From Micromonospora citrea (GTDB lineage: Bacteria > Actinomycetota > Actinomycetes > Mycobacteriales > Micromonosporaceae), in assembly GCF_900090315.1 (NCBI RefSeq), contig NZ_FMHZ01000002.1:4682501-4746500 (forward strand): a stretch of DNA of 64,000 bases, written 5' to 3'. The notes below the pieces were generated by a model that was not told the origin of the DNA, did not search any database, and saw only the letters and a program-made list of their open reading frames with translations. Numbering within the stretch: the first letter of the stretch is position 1; each line of letters begins with the position of its first letter. A program made the position numbers and the translations under genes. This document shows, in pieces, positions 17,907 through 27,670 of this stretch.

Positions 17907-18550
17907 TGCTCTACGACTGCCGGTCGCCCGCCGACCGGGACCGCGGCATCGCCGCTGCCATCGAGGCGGTCAAGAACGGCGAGCTGGTCGTCCTGCCGAC
18001 CGACACGGTCTACGGGATCGGCGCGGACGCGTTCACCCCGTACGCGGTCAAGGCCCTGCTGGACGCCAAGGGCGGTCGGCACGTGCCGCCGCCGGTGCTG
18101 ATCGGCTCCCGGCACACCCTCGACGGCCTGGTCTACTCGCTGCCGCAGGCGGCGCGCGACCTGGTGGAGGCGTTCTGGCCCGGCGCGCTGACGATCGTCG
18201 TCGAGCACTCGCCGAGCCTGCGCTGGGACCTCGGTGACACGTCCGGGACGGTGGCGGTGCGGATGCCGCTGCACCCGGTGGCGCTGGAGGTGCTGCGCGA
18301 GACCGGCCCGATGGCGGTCGCCTCGGCCAACAAGACCGGCCAGCCGGCCGCGCTCACCGCCGAGGCGGCCCGCGACCAGCTCGCCTACTCGGTGCGGGCC
18401 TACCTGGAGGCCGGGCCGTGCCCGGATCCGGTGCCGAGCACGATCGTCGACCTCACCGGCGACGCGCCGCGGGTGCTGCGCCAGGGCGCCGTTGCGCTGG
18501 AGAAGCTGCGCGACGTGGTGCCGGACATCCTCGCCGGCCAGGGGGTCTGA
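17903..18550 (+). CDS. tsaC: L-threonylcarbamoyladenylate synthase (Sua5/YrdC family)
   Basis: First enzyme of the t6A37 tRNA modification pathway. It makes threonylcarbamoyl-AMP from threonine, bicarbonate and ATP. The 215-residue YrdC domain carries LPTDTVYGIGADAF near the N-terminus, a KGGRHVPPPVLIGS loop and PGALTIVVE. It lacks the extra C-terminal Sua5 domain, so it is the short TsaC-like form. Start: GTG at 17903 overlaps the prmC stop codon (GTGA); the ATG at 17906 is equally possible. A CAGACT box at 17889-17894 might add an internal leaderless promoter. The stop codon abuts the next gene. Confidence 0.93.
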   Translation: MMLYDCRSPADRDRGIAAAIEAVKNGELVVLPTDTVYGIGADAFTPYAVKALLDAKGGRHVPPPVLIGSRHTLDGLVYSLPQAARDLVEAFWPGALTIVVEHSPSLRWDLGDTSGTVAVRMPLHPVALEVLRETGPMAVASANKTGQPAALTAEAARDQLAYSVRAYLEAGPCPDPVPSTIVDLTGDAPRVLRQGAVALEKLRDVVPDILAGQGV

Positions 18551-19162
18551 GTGCCGCCGTTCACCGTGTTGCACGTCTGCATGGGCAACATCTGCCGGTC
18601 CCCGATGGCGGAGCGGCTGCTGGCCCTCGCCGTGCGGGAGCGGCTGGCCCGCCGGGAGGCCGACCCGGGCCGCGCCGACGAGCTGGTGCACAGCCACAGC
18701 GCCGGCACCGGCGGCTGGCATGCCGGCGAGGAGATGAACCCGCCGGCCGCCCGGCAGGTCACCGGCCGGGGCGGCAGCGTCGCCGGCTTCGCCGCGCGCA
18801 AGCTCCGCTCGGACCACATCGACGCCGCCGACCTGGTGCTCACCGCCACCGCCGACCAGCAGGAGTACGTGGTGGCGCTGCGTCCCGACGCCGCGGCGCG
18901 CACCTTCGTGCTGGGCGAGTTCGGTCGGCTGCTCGCCGCCGTCGACGCGGCGGGGCTGCCCCCGGCCGAGGCCACCCCGGAGGGGGTGTACGCGCGGGGC
19001 GTGGCCCTGGTGGCCGCCGCCCACGCCGCGCGGGAGGGCACCACCGCCCTGCCCACCGACGATCTCGACGACCCGTGGGGGCGCGGCGACCAGTGCTTCG
19101 GCCGGGTGGCCGACGAGATCGAGGAGACCGTCCACCCCCTGGCCGCCGCGCTGCTGCCGTAA
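18551..19162 (+). CDS. low-molecular-weight protein tyrosine phosphatase
   Basis: Cytosolic phosphatase of 203 residues. The P-loop CMGNICRSPMAE (Cys10 nucleophile, Arg16) fits C(X)5R followed by Ser. The general-acid Asp is in the DLDDPWGRG segment near residue 175. It is longer than the roughly 155-residue classical enzyme, with an extra stretch between the P-loop and the DPW motif. It starts with GTG directly after the Sua5 stop codon, so it is the third gene of the prmC operon. In streptomycetes and mycobacteria related enzymes act on phosphotyrosine and affect development or secretion. The partner kinase is not in the window. Confidence 0.9.
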   Translation: MPPFTVLHVCMGNICRSPMAERLLALAVRERLARREADPGRADELVHSHSAGTGGWHAGEEMNPPAARQVTGRGGSVAGFAARKLRSDHIDAADLVLTATADQQEYVVALRPDAAARTFVLGEFGRLLAAVDAAGLPPAEATPEGVYARGVALVAAAHAAREGTTALPTDDLDDPWGRGDQCFGRVADEIEETVHPLAAALLP

Positions 19163-19278
19163 CCCGCCCGAGGTACCCCCGCGCGTGAGTTTCCTGCGGG
19201 TTTGGGAGAAAGGGGCGGTGAAGAGGGCTTTTCGGGTCATTCTGGGTTGGTCCTGACCGGCTCCTGCGGGGAGAGCTG

Positions 19279-21390
19279 ATGACCCGGGCACGCCTCGACA
19301 AACTGTTCACCGTGCTGATCGCCGGCGTGCTGGCCGGGCTGGCGCTCGCGGTGGCGGCCCTGCCGGCCGCGCTGGTGTTCGGGATCGGGTTCACGGCGCT
19401 CGCCGCGCCGTACTCGGAACTGCCCAACACGCTGCGCACGCCGCCGACGGCCCAGCGGTCCAACCTCTACGCCAACGACGGCACCACCCTGATCACGTCC
19501 TTCTACCAGGAGGACCGGGTGGACGTGCCGCTGGCCGAGGTCGCGCCGGTGATGCGGCACGCGATCATCGCCGCCGAGGACGCCCGGTTCCACGAGCACA
19601 GCGGTGTCGACCTGCGCGGCGTGGTGCGGGCCTTCACGGCCAACCGGCGCGACGGGACGACCCGGCAGGGCGCGTCGACGCTGACCATGCAGTACGTGCG
19701 CAACGTGCTCAGCAGCGACCCCCGGCTCAGCGAGCGGCAGCGCGCCGCCGCCACCGAGATCAGCACCGCCCGCAAGATCCAGGAGATGCGGTACGCGCTG
19801 GCCCTGGAGCGGGAGCTGACCAAGGACGAGATCCTCACCCGCTACCTCAACATCGCCTACTTCGGCGCCGGGGCGTACGGGGTGGCCGCCGCGAGCAAGC
19901 GCTACTTCTCCAAGACGCCGGCCGACCTCACCCTGGCCGAGGCCGCGCTGCTGGCCGGACTGGTCCGCTCCCCGCACACCGACGACCCGATCAACGGCGA
20001 CGCGGACGCGGCGCTCGCCCGCCGGGCGTACGTGCTCGACCAACTGGTCGAGTCGGGGCACGTCGCCGCCGACGCGGCGGCCCTGGCCGGGGCCGAGCAG
20101 TTGCGGCTGCGGCCCAGCCAGACGCCGAACGACTGCACGGCGGTGCCGGCGGAGCACAACGACTGGGGCTTCTTCTGCGACTGGTTCACCCGCTGGTGGA
20201 ACGCCCAGCCGGCGTTCGGCGCGACCGTCGACGAGCGGCAGCTCACGCTGCGCCGGGGCGGCTTCTCCATCGTCTCGTCGCTCGACCCGGCGGTGCAGCG
20301 CGCCGCCACCGAGCAGGTCCGCCGGGTCTACCAGATGGACGACCGCCGGGCGGCGCCGACGGCGGTGGTCCAGCCCGGCACGGGCCGGGTGCTCGCCATG
20401 GCGGTGAACCGGAACTACAGCGTGGCCGGCAACCCGGCCGGGCAGAAGAACCACCCGAACACGGTCAACCAGTTGGTCGCCGGGGGCGGGGCGATCGACG
20501 GCTACCAGGCCGGCTCGACGTTCAAGCTCTTCACCATGCTGGCCGCGCTGGAGGCCGGGCTGCCGCTGAGCACGGAGTTCGACGCGCCGGGACGGATCGT
20601 GACCGACTTCCCGGTGACCGGGGCGGCGAGCTGCGACGGGTACTGGTGCCCGGAGAACGCCAGCGCCGCGATGGACGGGCGGCACACCATGTGGACCGCC
20701 TTCGGCGAGTCGGTCAACACCTACTTCGCCTGGCTGGCCGAGCGGGTCGGCGCGGACCGGGTGGTGGAGATGGCCGAGCGGCTGGGCATCGTCTTCCGGG
20801 CCGGGGACGACGCGCGGCTGGCCCGCCACGGCGCCCGCGAGTGGGGGCCGTTCACCCTCGGCGTCTCCGCCACCACCCCGCTCGACCTGGCCGGCGCGTA
20901 CGCGGCGGTGGCGGCCGAGGGGACGTGGTGCGCGCCGCTGCCCGTCGTCTCGGTCACCGACGCCGCCGGACGCCCGGTGGCCGCCGCCGCGCCGGACTGC
21001 CGGCGGGCGGTCGACGCGGACGTGGCGCGGGCGGCGGCGGACGCGGCCCGCTGCCCGGTCGGCGACCAGTCGATGTACCGGGAGTGCGACCGCGGCACCG
21101 CCGAGGGGCTGCGCCGGCAGCTCGGCCGCCCGGTGGCCGGCAAGACCGGCAGCTCGGACGGGTACGCGACCGAGACGGTGGTCGCCTTCACCCCGCAGCT
21201 GGCGGTCGCCTCGATCGCCGCCAACCCCGACGACCCGCGCGACGCCGTCGGCCAGCGGGTGCAGCGGCAACTGGTCGAGGCGGTGGGCGAGGTGCTCTCG
21301 TTCGCCCTGCGCGACCAACCCGTGCGGGACTTCGTGCCGCCCAGCGAGGTGATCGCCTTCCGGGTCACCGGCGCCCGCACCGGCGACTGA
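19279..21390 (+). CDS. class A penicillin-binding protein (transglycosylase/transpeptidase)
   Basis: Bifunctional peptidoglycan synthase of 703 residues. It has a short cytoplasmic N-terminus and one membrane anchor (about residues 10-45). The GT51 glycosyltransferase carries EDARFHEHSG (about 99-108) and GASTLTMQYVRN in place of the usual GGSTxTQQ. The transpeptidase has the active-site STFK (about 413), SVN (about 478) and KTG in VAGKTGSSDG (about 621). The ATG at 19279 follows GGGGAGAGCTG. There is no PASTA domain. It stands alone between the phosphatase gene and a convergent SDR gene. Confidence 0.94.
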   Translation: MTRARLDKLFTVLIAGVLAGLALAVAALPAALVFGIGFTALAAPYSELPNTLRTPPTAQRSNLYANDGTTLITSFYQEDRVDVPLAEVAPVMRHAIIAAEDARFHEHSGVDLRGVVRAFTANRRDGTTRQGASTLTMQYVRNVLSSDPRLSERQRAAATEISTARKIQEMRYALALERELTKDEILTRYLNIAYFGAGAYGVAAASKRYFSKTPADLTLAEAALLAGLVRSPHTDDPINGDADAALARRAYVLDQLVESGHVAADAAALAGAEQLRLRPSQTPNDCTAVPAEHNDWGFFCDWFTRWWNAQPAFGATVDERQLTLRRGGFSIVSSLDPAVQRAATEQVRRVYQMDDRRAAPTAVVQPGTGRVLAMAVNRNYSVAGNPAGQKNHPNTVNQLVAGGGAIDGYQAGSTFKLFTMLAALEAGLPLSTEFDAPGRIVTDFPVTGAASCDGYWCPENASAAMDGRHTMWTAFGESVNTYFAWLAERVGADRVVEMAERLGIVFRAGDDARLARHGAREWGPFTLGVSATTPLDLAGAYAAVAAEGTWCAPLPVVSVTDAAGRPVAAAAPDCRRAVDADVARAAADAARCPVGDQSMYRECDRGTAEGLRRQLGRPVAGKTGSSDGYATETVVAFTPQLAVASIAANPDDPRDAVGQRVQRQLVEAVGEVLSFALRDQPVRDFVPPSEVIAFRVTGARTGD

Positions 21391-21419
21391 CAGCCGTTTC
21401 GCGCCGCAGCGGCCGGACG

Positions 21420-22913
21420 TCAGCGCGGGCCGGGCTCCGGGCCCGGTCGGCGGGCCGCCTGCTCCGCGCCCCGGGCGATGTTGCGGGCCATCCCACCGAA
21501 GACCACCGCGTGGAAGGGCGCGACGGCCCCCCAGTAGGCGTGCCCGGCCAGGCCGCGGGGCAGGAACACGGCCCGCTGGTGGTAGCGGCTGCGGCCGCCG
21601 TCCAGCGGGGTCACCCGCATCTCCAGCCAGGCCCGGCCGGGCAGCCGCATCTCGGCGCGCAGCCGCAGCAGCTCGCCCGGCACGATCTCCTCCACCCGCC
21701 AGAAGTCGAGCGCCTCGCCGACCCGGAGGCGGTGCGGGTCGCGCCGGCCGCGGCGCAGGCCCACGCCGCCGACCAGCCGGTCCAGCCAGCCCCGGGCCGA
21801 CCAGGCCAGCGGGAACGAATACCAGCCGTGCTCGCCGCCGACGCCTTCGACGACCCGCCACAGGGCGGCCGGCGGCGCGTGGACGGCCCGTTCGCGGACG
21901 TCGGTGTAGGCGGTGCCGCCGGACCACTGCGGGTCGCTGGGCAGCGGTTCGGCAGGCGCGTCCGGGCCGCTCGCCGTCGACCAGCGGGTCTCCACCTCCC
22001 CGTCGCGTACCTTCGCCAGGGCCAGGGCGACCGCCTCGTCGAAGCCGGTCAGCCCTTCCGGCGGCTCCGGGACGTACGCGGCGATGTCGTGCTCGCGGGC
22101 GACGGCCTCGTGGACCAGGCTCTCCACCAGCGGCCGGGCGATCTTGTTCGGCACCGGGGTGACCAGCCCGACCCAGTACGAGGAGAGCGACGGGGTCAGC
22201 GGCCGCACCGGCACGATGATCCGCCGGCGCAGCCCGGCCACCCGCGCGTAGCGCTGCATCATGTCCTGGAAGGTGAGGACGTCCGGCCCGCCGATGTCGA
22301 AGGCGCGGTTGACCTCGGGCGGCAGGGTCGCGCAGCCGACCAGGTAGCGCAGCACGTCGCGGACGGCGATCGGCTGGATCCGGTTGCGTACCCAGCGCGG
22401 GGTGACCATGCCCGGCAACCGCTCGGTGAGGTAGCGCAGCATCTCGAACGACGCCGACCCGGAGCCGATGATCACGGCCGCCCGCAGCACCGCCGTCGGC
22501 ACCCCGCTGCCGAGCAGGATCCGCCCCACCTCGGCCCGAGAGCGCAGGTGCGCCGACGGGACGTGGCTCCCCTTTGCCGGCTCCGGCCCGCCGAGGTAGA
22601 CGATCCGGCGTACGCCGGCGGCGCGGGCCGCGGTCACGAAGTTCGCCGCGGCCTCCCGGTCGGCGGCCTCGAAGCCGGCCTGCCCGAGCGAGTGGACGAG
22701 GTAGTAGGCGACGTCCACGCCCTCGAACGCGGCCGACAGCGTCTCCGGCTTGCGCAGGTCGCCCTCGGCGATCTCGGCCCGCGCCGCCCAGGGGACGTCC
22801 CGCAGCCGGCCGGCCCGGCGGGCGAGGCAGCGCACCGCGTGCCCCTCGGCCAGCAGCCGGGGTGCGAGCCGCCCACCGATGTAACCCGTCGCTCCGGTCA
22901 CCAGGCATCTCAC
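21420..22913 (-). CDS. NAD(P)-dependent epimerase/SDR with C-terminal DUF2867
   Basis: Two-part protein of 497 residues. The N-terminal Rossmann domain opens [14 protein letters not shown] and has AYYLVHSL typical of atypical SDRs. The C-terminal half is a DUF2867/SRPBCC-like domain beginning near [20 protein letters not shown]. The GTG at 22913 places the Rossmann strand right at the N-terminus; a TTG at 22934 would add seven residues and overlap the glyA promoter. Family members are annotated only generally as NAD-dependent epimerases, and the reaction is unknown. It is divergent from glyA by 35 nt, so the two promoters overlap. Confidence 0.88.
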   Translation of the reverse strand: MRCLVTGATGYIGGRLAPRLLAEGHAVRCLARRAGRLRDVPWAARAEIAEGDLRKPETLSAAFEGVDVAYYLVHSLGQAGFEAADREAAANFVTAARAAGVRRIVYLGGPEPAKGSHVPSAHLRSRAEVGRILLGSGVPTAVLRAAVIIGSGSASFEMLRYLTERLPGMVTPRWVRNRIQPIAVRDVLRYLVGCATLPPEVNRAFDIGGPDVLTFQDMMQRYARVAGLRRRIIVPVRPLTPSLSSYWVGLVTPVPNKIARPLVESLVHEAVAREHDIAAYVPEPPEGLTGFDEAVALALAKVRDGEVETRWSTASGPDAPAEPLPSDPQWSGGTAYTDVRERAVHAPPAALWRVVEGVGGEHGWYSFPLAWSARGWLDRLVGGVGLRRGRRDPHRLRVGEALDFWRVEEIVPGELLRLRAEMRLPGRAWLEMRVTPLDGGRSRYHQRAVFLPRGLAGHAYWGAVAPFHAVVFGGMARNIARGAEQAARRPGPEPGPR

Positions 22914-22934
22914 GGCTTCCAGTCTGCGGCCCAA

Positions 22935-22940
22935 TAGACT
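22935..22940 (+). promoter_or_regulatory. -10 box of glyA
   Basis: TAGACT lies 8 nt before the GTG of glyA, with no ribosome binding site between. This suggests a leaderless or near-leaderless transcript. Confidence 0.5.
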
Positions 22941-22948
22941 CTGGCGCT

Positions 22949-24238
22949 GTGACTATCGAGACGAGCACCTTCTGGGGGCCGGACTTCGAGCAGCTCCGCG
23001 CGACCGATCCGGAGATCGCCGGGGTGGTGCTCGGCGAGCTGGACCGGTTGCGGGGCGGCCTGCAACTGATCGCCAGTGAGAACCTCACCTCCCCGGCGGT
23101 GCTCGCGGCGCTCGGCTCGACCCTGACCAACAAGTACGCCGAGGGCTATCCGGGCCGGCGCTACTACGGTGGCTGCGCCGAGGTCGACCGGGCCGAGGAG
23201 ATCGGCATCGCCCGGGCCAGGGAGCTCTTCGGCGCGGAGCACGCCAACCTCCAGCCGCACTCGGGGGCGAGCGCCAACCTGGCCGCGTACGCGGCGCTGG
23301 TGCAGCCGGGCGACACGGTGCTCGCCATGGACCTGCCGCACGGCGGTCACCTCACCCACGGCAGCCGGGTCAACTTCTCCGGCAAGTGGTTCCACACCGT
23401 CGGCTACACCGTCCGGCGGGACACCGAGCTGATCGACTACGACGAGGTGCGAGACCTCGCCCGCGCCCATCGCCCCAAGATGATCATATGCGGGGCCACG
23501 GCGTATCCCCGGTTGATTGAATTCTCGCGGTTCCGCGAGATCGCCGACGAGGTCGGCGCCTACCTGATGGTGGACGCGGCGCACTTCATCGGGCTGGTCG
23601 CGGGGAAGGCGATCCCGTCGCCGGTGCCGCACGCCGACGTCGTCTGCGCCACCACCCACAAGGTGCTGCGCGGGCCGCGCGGCGGCATGATCCTCTGCCG
23701 GGAGTCGCTGGCCCAGCGGATCGACAAGGCGGTCTTCCCGTTCACCCAGGGCGGGCCGCTGATGCACGCCGTCGCGGCGAAGGCCGTCGCGCTGCGCGAG
23801 GCCGCCCAGCCCGAGTTCCGGGCGTACGCGGCGCAGGTGGTGGGCAACGCCCAGGCGCTCGCCGTCGGGCTGGCCGCCGAGGGCATGCGCCCGGTCTCCG
23901 GCGGCACCGACACCCACCTCGCCCTGATCGACCTGCGCGAGACGGGCGTGACCGGCGCGGACGCCGAGGCTCGCTGCGACGCCGCCGGCATCACCCTGAA
24001 CAAGAACGCCATCCCGTACGACCCGCAGAAGCCGATGGTCGCCTCCGGCATCCGCGTCGGCACCCCGAGCGTGACCACGCAGGGGATGCGGGAGGGGGAG
24101 ATGCACCGGATCGCGGGTCTGATCGCCCGCGCGGTGCGCACCGACCCCGCCGCCCCGGGGGGCGCCGACGAGCTGGCCCGGATCGCGTCCGAGGTGACCG
24201 CGCTGGTCGCCGACTTCCCGGCGTACCCCCGTGGCTGA
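22949..24238 (+). CDS. glyA: serine hydroxymethyltransferase
   Basis: PLP enzyme converting serine and tetrahydrofolate to glycine and 5,10-methylene-THF. It has 429 residues from the GTG at 22949. Signatures are [44 protein letters not shown] and the PLP-binding Lys238 in [12 protein letters not shown]. An alternative upstream frame extension overlaps the divergent SDR gene and shows no homology. Its last 8 nt overlap the start of the AtpI-like gene, so glyA may feed transcription into the ATP synthase cluster. Confidence 0.97.
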   Translation: MTIETSTFWGPDFEQLRATDPEIAGVVLGELDRLRGGLQLIASENLTSPAVLAALGSTLTNKYAEGYPGRRYYGGCAEVDRAEEIGIARARELFGAEHANLQPHSGASANLAAYAALVQPGDTVLAMDLPHGGHLTHGSRVNFSGKWFHTVGYTVRRDTELIDYDEVRDLARAHRPKMIICGATAYPRLIEFSRFREIADEVGAYLMVDAAHFIGLVAGKAIPSPVPHADVVCATTHKVLRGPRGGMILCRESLAQRIDKAVFPFTQGGPLMHAVAAKAVALREAAQPEFRAYAAQVVGNAQALAVGLAAEGMRPVSGGTDTHLALIDLRETGVTGADAEARCDAAGITLNKNAIPYDPQKPMVASGIRVGTPSVTTQGMREGEMHRIAGLIARAVRTDPAAPGGADELARIASEVTALVADFPAYPRG

Positions 24239-24668
24239 GCCCGGGGTGCGCGAGCCGGCGGCGACCACGCCGGCCGACCGGCGGTGGCGGCTGCGGCACC
24301 TGCCGGTCCTGCTGGGCGCCAGCGGCGCGCTGGTCGCGGTGGCCGCGCTGGTCGGCGCGCTGACCGGCGGCGCGGACGCGGCGCTGGGCGCGGCGGCCGG
24401 GGTCGGTGTCACGGCGGCCAGCTTCACCCTGACGACCGTCGTGCTGGCCTGGGCCGACTCGGTGAACCCGCAGCTCGTGCTGCCGCTCGGCCTCGGCCTG
24501 TACGCGGTCAAGATGACCCTGCTCGGCGTCGTGATGGTGGCCGTGGCGTCGACCGGCTGGGCGGGGCTGATCCCGCTCTGCCTGGGCATCGCCGCCGGGG
24601 TGGTGGTGTGGACCGGCGTGCACATCTGGTGGCTCACCACGGTGCACGCCCGCCGGTCCCGCTCCTGA
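24231..24668 (+). CDS. atpI: AtpI-like four-helix membrane protein
   Basis: Membrane protein of 145 residues with four hydrophobic segments (about residues 26-48, 50-75, 84-108 and 113-135), ending [13 protein letters not shown]. Size, topology and position just before the F0 genes match actinobacterial AtpI (Rv1303/SCO5366 type), an ATP synthase accessory protein thought to aid c-ring assembly. The sequence alone is not diagnostic. The GTG start overlaps the glyA stop codon by 8 nt. It is separated by 180 nt from the second small membrane protein of the cluster, with a palindrome between them. Confidence 0.72.
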   Translation: MAEPGVREPAATTPADRRWRLRHLPVLLGASGALVAVAALVGALTGGADAALGAAAGVGVTAASFTLTTVVLAWADSVNPQLVLPLGLGLYAVKMTLLGVVMVAVASTGWAGLIPLCLGIAAGVVVWTGVHIWWLTTVHARRSRS

Positions 24669-24781
24669 GCTGCGTCGTCCCACCACTCGGAACGGCACGG
24701 GAAGCTGTCGCCGACCGGTCATTTCCACGGCGGCGGAAGGGGAGTAGCGTGCCTCCAGACGACGCTGCCCGCTCCGGCCCA

Positions 24782-24848
24782 CACAACGACGGTTGTGCGG
24801 GGGGCGAGGCACAGCCTCGTAATCCCGACTGATATCGTTCGCCCCGTC
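24782..24848 (+). promoter_or_regulatory. palindrome and probable promoter of the atp operon
   Basis: A perfect inverted repeat, CACAAC-GACG-GTTGTG (24782-24797), is followed 35 nt later by GATATCGT (24831-24838), a possible -10 region. The start ATG lies 10 nt downstream and no ribosome binding site is evident. The palindrome could bind a regulator of ATP synthase expression. Its half sites do not match the Rex operator orientation. Confidence 0.45.
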
Positions 24849-25085
24849 ATGGCTGGTGACCAAACCCCCCGACCCACCGGCGGCCCGGACGACGTTCCGA
24901 CCGGAGCCGGCCAGGGTTGGACCGCGCTCAGCTATCTGATCGCGGGCATGCTCGTGTGGGGCTTCATCGGCTGGCTGGTCGACCAGTGGCTCGACTCCGG
25001 GGGCATCGCCACCGGGATCGGCGTCGTGCTCGGCATGGCCGGGGGGATCATCCTGGTCGTCCGCAAGCTCGGCACGCCTACTTAG
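24849..25085 (+). CDS. AtpZ/AtpI family small membrane protein
   Basis: 78-residue protein with two helices (about residues 27-45 and 52-70) and a GxxxD-type hairpin, FIGWLVDQWLDSGG, the hallmark of the AtpZ/AtpI family. AtpZ and AtpI have been linked to F0 assembly and Mg/Ca transport. The ATG at 24849 is chosen because it follows the GATATCGT box; a GTG further upstream in frame would run through the palindrome. The stop codon is 11 nt before atpB. Confidence 0.85.
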   Translation: MAGDQTPRPTGGPDDVPTGAGQGWTALSYLIAGMLVWGFIGWLVDQWLDSGGIATGIGVVLGMAGGIILVVRKLGTPT

Positions 25086-25096
25086 GAAGGGACGCG

Positions 25097-25894
25097 GTGT
25101 TCGGACAGGCGAACGTCCTGGCACAGGGCGAGGCAGCATTCCCACCCAGCGTGGAGGATTTCTACCTGCCCAGCATCCTCCCGTGGGGTGCGGAGAACTC
25201 CTACTGGTTCACCAAGATCACGGCGATGGTCTGGCTGGCCGTCGGCGTCCTGATCATCTTCTTCCTGGCCACCTACCGCAAGCCGCAGCTGGTGCCGACG
25301 AAGAAGCAGTGGATCGCCGAGTCCATCTACGGCTTCGTGCGCAACAACATCGCGGTCGACATGATCGGGCACGCGGGTGTGCGGTTCGCGCCGTACTTCA
25401 CCACGCTGTTCTGCTTCATCCTGCTGACCAACTTCTTCGCGATCGTGCCGCTGTTCCAGATCTCGCCGAACTCGCACATCGCCTTCCCGGCGTTCCTCGC
25501 GGTGATCAGCTACGTGCTCTTCATCTACGCGGGCATCAAGCACCACGGCGCCGGCAAGTTCATCAAGAACTCGCTCATCCCGCCGGCACCCTGGTACATC
25601 CTGCCGCTGCTGATCCCGATCGAGTTCTTCTCGACCTTCCTCGTCCGGCCCTTCTCGCTCGCCGTGCGTCTCTTCGCGAACATGTTCGCCGGCCACATGC
25701 TCCTGCTGGTCTTCACGCTCGGCGGCTTCGCGATGCTCAACGCGAACGCCTGGCTGGCGCCCGTCTCGGTGCTGTCCTGGGTGATGACCATCGCGCTCAC
25801 CTTCCTCGAGTTCCTGGTGATCTGCCTGCAGGCGTACGTCTTCACGGTCCTGACCGCGAGCTACGTGCAGGGCGCGCTCGCCGACGAGCACTGA
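25097..25894 (+). CDS. atpB: ATP synthase F0 subunit a
   Basis: Membrane stator subunit forming the proton half-channels; 265 residues. The essential Arg is in the helix FLVRPFSLAVRLFANMFAGH, facing the c-ring Glu. The final helix (FLEFLVICLQAYVFTVLTASYV) is also typical. The GTG at 25097 has AGGAAGGGA 4-9 nt upstream; an apparent upstream extension of the frame overlaps the AtpZ-like gene and is non-homologous. It is first of the F0F1 structural genes. Confidence 0.97.
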   Translation: MFGQANVLAQGEAAFPPSVEDFYLPSILPWGAENSYWFTKITAMVWLAVGVLIIFFLATYRKPQLVPTKKQWIAESIYGFVRNNIAVDMIGHAGVRFAPYFTTLFCFILLTNFFAIVPLFQISPNSHIAFPAFLAVISYVLFIYAGIKHHGAGKFIKNSLIPPAPWYILPLLIPIEFFSTFLVRPFSLAVRLFANMFAGHMLLLVFTLGGFAMLNANAWLAPVSVLSWVMTIALTFLEFLVICLQAYVFTVLTASYVQGALADEH

Positions 25895-25961
25895 TCCATC
25901 CCGCACCAACCGTTGTCGTCCCGCGTGACCGTCACGCGTGATAACCAGGAGGAACCCACTA

Positions 25962-26195
25962 ATGGACATCGTCGCCGCGGTAGAGGGCAGCACCGCCGCC
26001 ATCGGCTACGGCCTCGCCGCCATCGGCCCGGGTATCGGCGTCGGCCTGGTCTTCGCCGCCTACATCCAGTCGACCGCCCGCCAGCCGGAGTCGTCCAAGA
26101 TGACCCTGCCGTACGTCTGGATCGGCTTCGCCGTCATCGAGGCGCTCGCGCTGCTGGGCATCGCCTTCGGCTTCATCTGGCAGGGCAACCTCTAA
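25962..26195 (+). CDS. atpE: ATP synthase F0 subunit c
   Basis: Proteolipid forming the rotor ring; 77 residues with two helices. The polar loop is STARQPE, and the proton-carrying carboxylate is Glu60 in FAVIEALALLG. A Gly-rich first helix (GLAAIGPGIGVGLVFAAY) allows tight ring packing. The ATG at 25962 follows AGGAGG at 8 nt. It lies 67 nt after atpB and 27 nt before atpF. Confidence 0.97.
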   Translation: MDIVAAVEGSTAAIGYGLAAIGPGIGVGLVFAAYIQSTARQPESSKMTLPYVWIGFAVIEALALLGIAFGFIWQGNL

Positions 26196-26222
26196 TCCCG
26201 CCCTTCGACCGGGAGGTTTCCC

Positions 26223-26759
26223 ATGTTCCTGCTCGCCGCTGAGGGCGGTGAAGGCCACAACCCGATCATCCCGATCTGGCAGGAGATCGTGGTCGGTGGC
26301 ATCGCCTTCGCCCTGCTCTGCATCGTGCTGATGAAGTTCGTCTTCCCCCGCATGGAGCAGACGTTCCAGGCCCGGGTCGACGCGATCGAGGGTGGCATCA
26401 AGCGGGCCGAGGCCGCCCAGGCCGAGGCCAACCAGCTCCTCGAGCAGTACCGCGCCCAGCTCGCCGAGGCGCGGACCGACGCCGCGAAGATCCGGGACGA
26501 CGCCCGGGCCGACGCCGAGGGCATCCGGCAGGACATCCTCGCCAAGGCGCGGGAGGAGTCCGACCGCATCATCGCGGCCGGCAAGGAGCAGCTCGCCGCC
26601 GAGCGGGCGACCATCGTGCGCGAGCTGCGCACCGAGGTCGGCACGATCGCGGTGGACCTGGCCAGCAAGATCGTCGGGGAGTCGCTCGCCGACGAGGCGC
26701 GTCGCAAGGGCACCGTCGACCGGTTCCTGAGCGGTCTCGAGAGCGCGGGGGCCCGCTGA
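26223..26759 (+). CDS. atpF: ATP synthase F0 subunit b
   Basis: Peripheral stalk subunit of 178 residues. It has a short periplasmic N-terminus, one membrane helix (about residues 22-42) and then a long charged coiled coil rich in Ala, Glu and Arg (for example KRAEAAQAEANQLLEQYRAQ) reaching the delta subunit. The ATG is preceded by GGGAGG. The stop codon overlaps the atpH start codon (ATGA), so the two stalk proteins are translationally coupled. Confidence 0.96.
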   Translation: MFLLAAEGGEGHNPIIPIWQEIVVGGIAFALLCIVLMKFVFPRMEQTFQARVDAIEGGIKRAEAAQAEANQLLEQYRAQLAEARTDAAKIRDDARADAEGIRQDILAKAREESDRIIAAGKEQLAAERATIVRELRTEVGTIAVDLASKIVGESLADEARRKGTVDRFLSGLESAGAR

Positions 26760-27580
26760 TGCAGGCCGCCAGCCGGGAGTCGTACAAGGTCGCGGCCGAA
26801 CGCCTCGACGCGTACGTCCGCGGCGCGGAGCCGTCGGCGGTGGCCACCACCGCCGACGAACTCCTCTCCGTCGCCGACCTGCTGCGGCGCGAGCCGCGGC
26901 TGCGCCGGGCGCTCTCCGACCCGGCCCGCTCGGGTGCGGACCGTTCCGCCCTGCTCGGCGAGGTGCTCCGGGGCAAGATCGGTGCCGAGGCGCTGGATCT
27001 GCTGGCCTCGGTGGTCTCCGGCCGTTGGTCGGCGCCGTCGGAGCTGCTCGACGCCGTCGAGCGGCTGGGCATCGACGCGCTCCTGGCGAGTGCCGACTCC
27101 GCGGGCGAGCTGGGCGAGGTCGAGGACGAGCTGTTCCGCTTCGGGCAGGTCGTCTCCGGCTCGCCGGAGCTGTCCAGCGCGCTGGCCGACCCGACCGTCC
27201 CGGCCACCCGGCGGGCCACGCTGGTGGACCAGCTGCTCGCCGACAAGGCCCGGCCGGTCACCGGCTACCTCGTCGGGGTCGCGCTCGCCGGCTTCGGCGG
27301 ACGCAACTTCGCCGGGGCGCTCAGCCGGCTGGTCGAACTCGCCGCCGACCGGCGGGACCGGCAGGTGGCGTACGTGACCGTCGCGGCCCCGTTGAGTGAG
27401 GAGGAGGAGCGCCGGCTGGGCGCCAGCCTCTCCGCGATATACGGTCGAGAGGTTTCCGTCAAGCAGACGGTGGACCCTGGAATCCTCGGTGGCGTCAGCG
27501 TGCGGGTCGGCTCCGACCTGTACGACGGCACCGTCCTGCGCCGCCTCAACGAGAGCCGCAACGCGCTCGCGAAGCGCTGA
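26759..27580 (+). CDS. atpH: ATP synthase F1 subunit delta
   Basis: Joins the peripheral stalk to F1. At 273 residues it is about 90 longer than the E. coli protein, the usual length in streptomycete-like actinobacteria and without the b-delta fusion seen in mycobacteria. The C-terminal OSCP/delta signature is VKQTVDPGILGGVSVRVGSD. The ATG overlaps the atpF stop codon. A 90-nt gap to atpA follows. Confidence 0.95.
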   Translation: MQAASRESYKVAAERLDAYVRGAEPSAVATTADELLSVADLLRREPRLRRALSDPARSGADRSALLGEVLRGKIGAEALDLLASVVSGRWSAPSELLDAVERLGIDALLASADSAGELGEVEDELFRFGQVVSGSPELSSALADPTVPATRRATLVDQLLADKARPVTGYLVGVALAGFGGRNFAGALSRLVELAADRRDRQVAYVTVAAPLSEEEERRLGASLSAIYGREVSVKQTVDPGILGGVSVRVGSDLYDGTVLRRLNESRNALAKR

Positions 27581-27670
27581 GGCGGCACTGCCGCCCAGCG
27601 CCCTGATAGACGCCATTCGGACCGGTCGGTACTAGGTATCCCGGGCCCCTGATACTTAAGGAAGCAGAGG

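Noticed and set aside
24782..24797. Rex redox operator before the atp operon
   Set aside because: Rex sites read TTGTGA...TCACAA; here the half sites are in the opposite order (CACAAC...GTTGTG).
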